From the NCBI GenBank assembly GCA_021802545.1, contig JAJZRS010000017.1, forward strand, positions 1-60,857: DNA of 60,857 bases. The letters run 5' to 3'. A program made the position numbers and the translations under genes. The stretch is from Pseudomonadota bacterium. GTDB lineage: Bacteria > Pseudomonadota > Gammaproteobacteria > Burkholderiales > JABEVD01. Under the pieces are notes generated by a model. It was not told the DNA's origin. It saw only the letters and a list, made by a program, of their open reading frames with translations, and ran no database searches. Shown piece by piece: positions 56,205 through 60,857 of the stretch. Position 1 is the stretch's first letter; the number at the start of each line of letters is the position of its first letter.

Positions 56205-56277
56205 TAGTAATATTATTAGTCTGAGTAATCGTAATAACAATAATATTATTATTGCTAGTAATCATAATATTATTTGC
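56205..56277. repeat. AT-rich repeat block
   Basis: Three copies of TAATATTATT-like units alternate with AGTAATC/GTAATAA stretches over 70 nt of almost pure A/T. It could be an unwinding element or protein-binding array next to the DnaB-like gene. It is not CRISPR: unit length and spacing are irregular. Confidence 0.5.
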
Positions 56278-56553
56278 GCAGCACACTCCCAATCCCATCG
56301 TCAACTTTCGACACGAATTTACAGGATGGGAAAGGCCTCTTCAGTGCCCTTTGTTGTCGAGAGGTCAGATGACAGGTGTCAGAATTTAGCAGTCGCTCCG
56401 TGCGGCTACTCACGGGCAACACCTCGGCCAAAGCTGCCTGCGGCCTGCTTCGCCAAGTCGGGCAGTAATTTGCCAGTAACCCGCCGCTCAATCACTAATT
56501 GATCTGAGCGGCAGCTTCTTCCTTTCCGTGAACTGCTTGAGCTTTGAAACAAA
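56278..56553. other. Intergenic region without a recognised gene
   Basis: Short frames on both strands lack ribosome sites and look like shadows. The segment CCGTGCGGCTAC here also occurs near 54911 inside the structured RNA (7-10 nt around it differ), so it may be a fragment of a related sequence. Confidence 0.3.
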
Positions 56554-56760
56554 TCATCTGGATAGTGTGGACGAGATTTGGTGACCCTTTTCATCGTATG
56601 TGTATATGTATGAGCCTTTTTTAACGCTTACTGTTGAGGAAGTGTATCCTTTCAACCCATCGTCTTTACCACTGCCAGCGCTGATCGAACACAGTTGATG
56701 CCCTTTCCCATCATAGACAAAAACATATGAACCCTTCTGAACCGCATTAGCGATAGCCAT
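56554..56760 (-). CDS. 68-residue protein with two KGSYxxxYDxKGHQ repeats
   Basis: AAAGGAGG precedes ATG 56760. The product contains two copies of a beta-rich unit: VQKGSYVFVYDGKGHQLCSI and VKKGSYIYTYDEKGHQISST, joined by a Gly/Ser/Asp linker (SAGSGKDDGLKGYTSS). Short proteins with this repeat recur in proteobacterial accessory DNA; function unknown. It lies 37 nt after the DnaB-like gene and is probably co-expressed. Confidence 0.75.
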   Translation of the reverse strand: MAIANAVQKGSYVFVYDGKGHQLCSISAGSGKDDGLKGYTSSTVSVKKGSYIYTYDEKGHQISSTLSR

Positions 56761-56797
56761 CTTTAATCCTCCTTTGAATAAAGTGAATTTAAAAAAT

Positions 56798-57616
56798 CTA
56801 TGTAAAGTGCCTTGAGCTTTCATCGTAAACAACACCGAAGCTTGTGCGCGGATAAGGGTAAATGTTCTTTGAAACTATACACATGTATTCCCTATATTGA
56901 TGATCAAGTTCATAAAGGTGCAAGAAAATCACTGCGTTGGTATATAGCGCAAGCACTCCGGACCGCTCCAGATCCTGGATTCCTGGTGGATGCCACCGTT
57001 TTTTCCTTGAGGTATCCGAGAGGTTTGTAAGAAGCAAAATTGGCTGACGATATTCTTCAGCGATTTTATTGAGTGTTGCCACAATCGATGAAAACTCATA
57101 CATGGGTGGATCATATAGCCCGGTCTCAGCCTTAACCAGAGACTGAAGGTCATCAATTACAACGAGACCAGGATCTTCTGATTTGTCACGTCGATCGTCC
57201 CTAATAAATGTTAGCAGTTCTTTAAGAGATGGCGGCGGACTAGAGTGAATATAGAGTTTTGTTTCAGCCAACATGACAATTGCGGTATTTACTGCCTTCT
57301 GATCATCGTCGGTCATACATGCACCAGCATTTATAGGTGCCACATCAGCACGTTGGTACAGAAACTGAACAGCGATACTTCCAGCTTTCTCAGAATATGG
57401 GAAATAGGTTACTGGACGACCAACAGCAATACGGTTGACTATATCAATGGCAAACTCACGTTTTGGTATATGAGGTCTAGAAGCCAAGATGATAAGTCCA
57501 GGTTCAAACCAGTGTATGCAGTAATCTAACAAATTAAAACCTGTTGAACACCCCCTGTTTTTTCTGTCACGAGAATTAAAAAAATCTTCTAAATGTAGAT
57601 CGATGCCCTTAATCAT
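56798..57616 (-). CDS. DnaB-like RecA-fold protein with a degenerate P-loop
   Basis: A 272-residue protein matching the C-terminal domain of replicative helicase DnaB: GFNLLDYCIHWFEPGLIILASRP, Walker B LVVIDDLQSL (151-160), and the late motifs LNKIAEEYRQPILLLTNLS, ERSG and IVSKNIYPYPRTSFGV. Where DnaB has ARPSMGKT, this reads SRPHIPKREFA, so the Gly and Thr of the P-loop are lost. ATP hydrolysis is doubtful. The N-terminal DnaB domain is absent. It may act as a dominant partner or decoy of the host helicase. AAAGG lies upstream of the ATG. Confidence 0.8.
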   Translation of the reverse strand: MIKGIDLHLEDFFNSRDRKNRGCSTGFNLLDYCIHWFEPGLIILASRPHIPKREFAIDIVNRIAVGRPVTYFPYSEKAGSIAVQFLYQRADVAPINAGACMTDDDQKAVNTAIVMLAETKLYIHSSPPPSLKELLTFIRDDRRDKSEDPGLVVIDDLQSLVKAETGLYDPPMYEFSSIVATLNKIAEEYRQPILLLTNLSDTSRKKRWHPPGIQDLERSGVLALYTNAVIFLHLYELDHQYREYMCIVSKNIYPYPRTSFGVVYDESSRHFT

Positions 57617-57786
57617 TTAACAACCTTTCATTGCTCGATTCACCATTTTGTATTAACAATACGACAGAATAAGTCGCATAGAGTCAATCATTCTCAGACT
57701 CGATGGAATCAGAATCTATAGTGGCAAAAGCGGCATATTTTGTCGCTAAATCTGTTTACACTTGTTAGTGTCGAAGGGGAGGTTAA

Positions 57787-58692
57787 ATGTGTGAGTATTG
57801 TATTGAACAATTGATGATGGCCGATGTTTCAAACGCCATGTCGGTTAAACATATACTTGATATTTCACGTTTTTATGCATCAAACGCGTTGCAGGAGTAT
57901 CCAGATATTCATGCTGTTTTGGAAGTGACATCTCCGGAAATGGCCAGGAACGAGACTGCTGCTCAAGTCATTTGTTGTCGTGGCCTTGAAATTCTTCTCA
58001 ATGCCGGATTCGCCTCTAAAGAATACCAACATCTCCTTCAGTTAAAAGCATTTCATGTTGCCCTGAAGACCTTTACAGATGATGGGCTACGGGCACATCG
58101 TTTCTCAAAATATCCATATTTCGGATTATCTAAGTTTCATTGGGTAAGAGACGTACGGTCCTTCACGCAACCCACTTATCTGGAAGATCAATTGGGTCAA
58201 TTTGATGCAAGCGATGCCACCCGACTGTTCAAATGGCACAATGAGTTTTTCAGAAATGGTGCTGGTCAGATAGCCAGTGATCCAAATGAGAATTTACTGC
58301 CCATAGAAGAAGGTATGGGAGCATCAACTGCTTTTCGTGATTTATTCCCAGTATTTTGGTGTGCTTTGAATTTGCTCGGAAGACAGAATCCTCAGAATCC
58401 CTTGCTATGGGGGATAGTTTGCGAAAATCAGTTCAACTGTTCCGACATTGACTCTTTTGATTTATGGATTCAAAGGCGAGCTGCGTTGTTTGTATACGAC
58501 CAGCAAGGTATCGCACCTTTTCAAAAAAATCTCAAATCCATACGCCCTGAATTATTCCAGTTCATCGCTTTAGTGCGTCACGTTTCCAACGAAGAAAGAT
58601 CCAGTTTACTTGCAGCGTTTAATCAGATTTCAACTGAATACTGGGGGGATTATTTCGATATCCGAGCATGGCTTGAAAAAGGTAAAATGTAA
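57787..58692 (+). CDS. Unknown 301-residue protein
   Basis: Good ribosome site (GGGGAGG 4 nt before ATG). The N-terminus has a CEYC motif. The protein is mostly helical with repeated aromatic clusters (FRNGAGQ, RDLFPVFWCALNLLGRQ, STEYWGDYFDIRAWLEK). No membrane helix and no recognised domain. It is divergent from the DnaB-like gene, with 170 nt of AT-rich promoter sequence between them, and convergent with the WYL regulator. Confidence 0.7.
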   Translation: MCEYCIEQLMMADVSNAMSVKHILDISRFYASNALQEYPDIHAVLEVTSPEMARNETAAQVICCRGLEILLNAGFASKEYQHLLQLKAFHVALKTFTDDGLRAHRFSKYPYFGLSKFHWVRDVRSFTQPTYLEDQLGQFDASDATRLFKWHNEFFRNGAGQIASDPNENLLPIEEGMGASTAFRDLFPVFWCALNLLGRQNPQNPLLWGIVCENQFNCSDIDSFDLWIQRRAALFVYDQQGIAPFQKNLKSIRPELFQFIALVRHVSNEERSSLLAAFNQISTEYWGDYFDIRAWLEKGKM

Positions 58693-58782
58693 CTGTCTAG
58701 GTGCGTGCAACAATTTCACCTTCATAAATAATACAGTCCTAAAAAATACATACCCGACCGTATTACTGCCATCCTGATAGTC

Positions 58783-59802
58783 TCAAAAATTTTTCCTTTT
58801 CGCTTTGGAGTACCTTCCATATGCTCCTGAGATTTCTTCAGCAATCTCATTTCTCAGGCTCTCGGGAGAAATCACCTCGATATCGGCTCCTTGTGAAAGC
58901 AACCACCAACGAAGTTGCCAGGTGTCATTGACAGTTGCGCGAATCTTGACCCATCCTTCGCTTGAAGGGCTGATTTCCTGATCCTCAGACAAAGGGGTCT
59001 CTACAAGAAATGTTGCGCATGAGTCATCGTATAGGAATACCAGGTGAATTGCCCCACCGCTTTTCGCGAATTCCGCGAAACCACTAGAAATTAATTTTTC
59101 CAAGTCAAATGCTTCTGGTGTCTTGCTCTCTTCATCAAGAATATCCACCTGTCGAAAACGATGCATAGCATAGAGCCTAAGATCTTCGTAGTCCCAAGCA
59201 GTGGCCACGAGGTAGGAAACCGGACCGCGCATGATGAGCCCAAGCGGATTCAGTTTATATTCCTTTGCTTCCTCCATCCATGGAGACTGGTAATAGGCAG
59301 TTATCCGTCGGTTATCAAGTAGTGCCTTATAGATGGCATCTTGAGTCGCTTCGTCGATCTCGGGAGGAAGAAGAGCCAGATTAGGCTGTACAACCTTGAC
59401 CTTATTCATCCAACCTGATGGTTTAGGCGCCTGTTCGAGTCTGGTTTTTGCCTGCGAAAAGACACCCTGCAATGCGTCAAGCATCGATGAAGGCATCATC
59501 TGCTTCATGTGTGTTTCGACAAGACGCATAGCGAGGGCCTCTGAGATGTTCATTCCAGGAATGTCGAGATGCGCTCCCTTCATCCATCTCCAACCGTAGT
59601 CCCTCTGATTCTTGTCATTCAGTTCTATCGGAAAAATTAAACTCAGCTCCTTGAGATCCCTTTGGATGGTGCGGACAGATACTTCATGCCCGAATTCTTC
59701 CAGTCTCGTTACAATTTCACTCGCTTTCATCCAGTGACTGCCGAGCAGCCCAAGCATTTCCCACTGACGAATCAGAGTGGATTTCTTATCCTTGTGCGGC
59801 AT
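58783..59802 (-). CDS. HTH-WYL transcriptional regulator
   Basis: A 339-residue regulator: N-terminal winged helix (LGLLGSHWMKASEIVTRLEEFGHEVSVRTIQRDLKELS), a WYL domain (about residues 150-230; RRITAYYQSPWMEEAKEYKLNPLGLIMRGPVSYLVATAW) and a C-terminal WCX extension. WYL regulators of this kind (BrxR, CapW) often control defence loci and respond to nucleic-acid ligands. AAGGAAGTTC precedes the ATG. Divergent from the HNH gene. Confidence 0.9.
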   Translation of the reverse strand: MPHKDKKSTLIRQWEMLGLLGSHWMKASEIVTRLEEFGHEVSVRTIQRDLKELSLIFPIELNDKNQRDYGWRWMKGAHLDIPGMNISEALAMRLVETHMKQMMPSSMLDALQGVFSQAKTRLEQAPKPSGWMNKVKVVQPNLALLPPEIDEATQDAIYKALLDNRRITAYYQSPWMEEAKEYKLNPLGLIMRGPVSYLVATAWDYEDLRLYAMHRFRQVDILDEESKTPEAFDLEKLISSGFAEFAKSGGAIHLVFLYDDSCATFLVETPLSEDQEISPSSEGWVKIRATVNDTWQLRWWLLSQGADIEVISPESLRNEIAEEISGAYGRYSKAKRKNF

Positions 59803-59926
59803 GAACTTCCTTTCAGCTGAGGCGATTCGTGGCGGATAGTTTGGTTGATTTCATTTTGGATGCGTCCTAGCCATTTTGCGGATAAACTTATTCACTGTTT
59901 TCTAATTTTATCTGAGGATAATTACT

Positions 59927-60643
59927 ATGCTTATCGGCTTCAAGTGGCTTGATAAGGGTGAGAGCAAAGATTTCTCTGATCTTTTCGACGAAAATCTTCT
60001 GTTGCAAGAGGTTCGAAGCGTCCCAATTGAACATGACGTATTGTCTCCAACTAGTAATAAGTTTTATGCCAAAGCATATTGCCTCCTAACCATGGAAGGC
60101 ACCACAGTAACTCTGGATTACGAAGCGTTTCCAGAAGAGAACAAGCCAAAGATACTGCTGGGCATTACTCGCTTTGAGTATCGCGGGCAAACAATCAGCA
60201 ACGTATGCTGGAAACCGGAGGGCGAAGATACATTCCATAAATGCCAAGTGGAAGTAATAAATCGTAGATCCAAAACCAAACCCAAAAGTAGCCTTTATAA
60301 ATGTTTTGAGGAGACATTAGCTGATGCACAATCACTTTCTCCAGAAGAACTAAAAGAGCGTTTGCCCAAAAAGGGGTATATTCCACCACAGAGAACCGTC
60401 TCGACGACGGTTTTCGTTCGCAACCCCTATGTAATTGTTGCCACTCTAGCTAGAGCGAATGGGCAGTGCGAGAGATGCAAGGCAAAAGCACCGTTTATCA
60501 GTAAAAGTGATGGGGAACCCTATCTAGAGGTGCACCACATAAAGCCTCTTTCGGAGCATGGTTCAGATGACATCGAAAATACTATTGCATTGTGTCCAAA
60601 CTGCCACCGAGAACTACATTATGGAATGAAAGATGAGGGCTAA
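59927..60643 (+). CDS. HNH endonuclease with an unknown N-terminal domain
   Basis: A 238-residue protein. C-terminal HNH domain: zinc pair C181/C184, catalytic H203-H204 in LEVHHIKPLSEHG, Asn218 in DIENTIALCPNCH and second zinc pair C223/C226, with H227/H231. The N-terminal 150 residues are beta-rich and may read modified bases, as in McrA-like restriction enzymes. Divergent from the WYL gene, which may regulate it. A type IV restriction role is inferred. Confidence 0.85.
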   Translation: MLIGFKWLDKGESKDFSDLFDENLLLQEVRSVPIEHDVLSPTSNKFYAKAYCLLTMEGTTVTLDYEAFPEENKPKILLGITRFEYRGQTISNVCWKPEGEDTFHKCQVEVINRRSKTKPKSSLYKCFEETLADAQSLSPEELKERLPKKGYIPPQRTVSTTVFVRNPYVIVATLARANGQCERCKAKAPFISKSDGEPYLEVHHIKPLSEHGSDDIENTIALCPNCHRELHYGMKDEG

Positions 60644-60857
60644 TAAACTTCACTACGTACTAGGCGCTAGTTGACGGCGGGTTACCGGCACCTTGCCGCC
60701 TAAGAATTCGGGGCTAGCCAGAGTCGGCTCTGGCCGATTTGTTCGCGTAGCCTGTCTGGCAGGTCTCCAACCCGAAACGGCCTGTCAAATGCCTGGCCTT
60801 CGGAAACGACGATCGGTAGTACGTGGCACAATTGCCGGGCGACCCTTTACAATGATA
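60644..60857. other. Right edge: no clear gene
   Basis: A leftward frame ending at 60700 reads CHVLPIVVSEGQAFDRPFRV and then DLPDRLREQIGQSRLW, which has protein-like composition but is closed by a stop at about 60848 and has no good start. It may be the remnant of a gene whose homologue lies outside the window. GC rises again here. Confidence 0.3.

Noticed and set aside
56205..56277. CRISPR-like array
   Set aside because: Units are short, irregular and nearly pure A/T, without distinct spacers and without cas genes.
60700..60848. Partial leftward gene at the right edge
   Set aside because: Only about 47 codons, closed by a stop upstream, no start with ribosome site; too weak to call.

Overview
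The window looks like chromosomal DNA of a Gram-negative bacterium, most probably a betaproteobacterium from a metal-rich habitat. This is inferred from the gene families: tripartite Cus and Czc RND pumps, a Tn501-type mer operon, PII-NG, DUF5676 and DUF302. There is no rRNA gene to confirm it. The window falls into two halves: a heavy-metal resistance island (about 1-36.7 kb) and a mosaic of integrative elements with defence-type cargo (about 36.7-60.8 kb).

Metal island. Bases 1-17980 read almost entirely leftward and handle mainly copper. They hold a two-component system at the left edge, small SHOCT, HMA-like and YHS proteins, Met-rich periplasmic proteins, a membrane-protein cluster, a frame-disrupted Rieske protein, a CopA ATPase with N-terminal YHS and metal-binding repeats, a cytochrome c, and cusCBA plus cusF. 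Bases 18119-27819 are a second leftward series: czcCBA, a PII-like protein, a P1B ATPase with APC in place of CPC, and small accessory proteins. A CadR/PbrR-type MerR regulator is divergent from it, with a clear 19-bp-spacer promoter between them. Next come dmeF/dmeR (Co/Ni), a persulfide-type operon (ArsR-rhodanese, DsrE, ETHE1-like, MFS), and merR divergent from merTPCA (Hg).

Mobile half. At 36977-41358 is an element module: XRE repressor, excisionase-like protein, tyrosine integrase, HD-domain protein and small proteins. It is followed by an 1834-aa protein carrying two tyrosine-recombinase-like catalytic regions, the second with all catalytic residues and the first degenerate. Rightward lie a TOTE-type primase-helicase and a Fic protein, and then a decayed copy of the start of the giant recombinase gene. 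This layout suggests that the cargo sits between two related recombinase loci. A large serine recombinase ends in a tRNA-Arg(CCG) 3' fragment.

Right end. Bases 54628-56012 have no believable ORF but are full of hairpins, several with GAAA loops on the minus strand. A candidate promoter and terminator frame a structured RNA of about 1.35 kb. Beyond it are a 68-aa repeat protein, a DnaB-like protein lacking its P-loop lysine/threonine, an unknown 301-aa protein, a WYL regulator and an HNH endonuclease. Together these look like a defence or element-maintenance island.

The best candidates for undescribed biology are the double recombinase with its decayed duplicate, the large structured RNA, and the degenerate-helicase/WYL/HNH neighbourhood.
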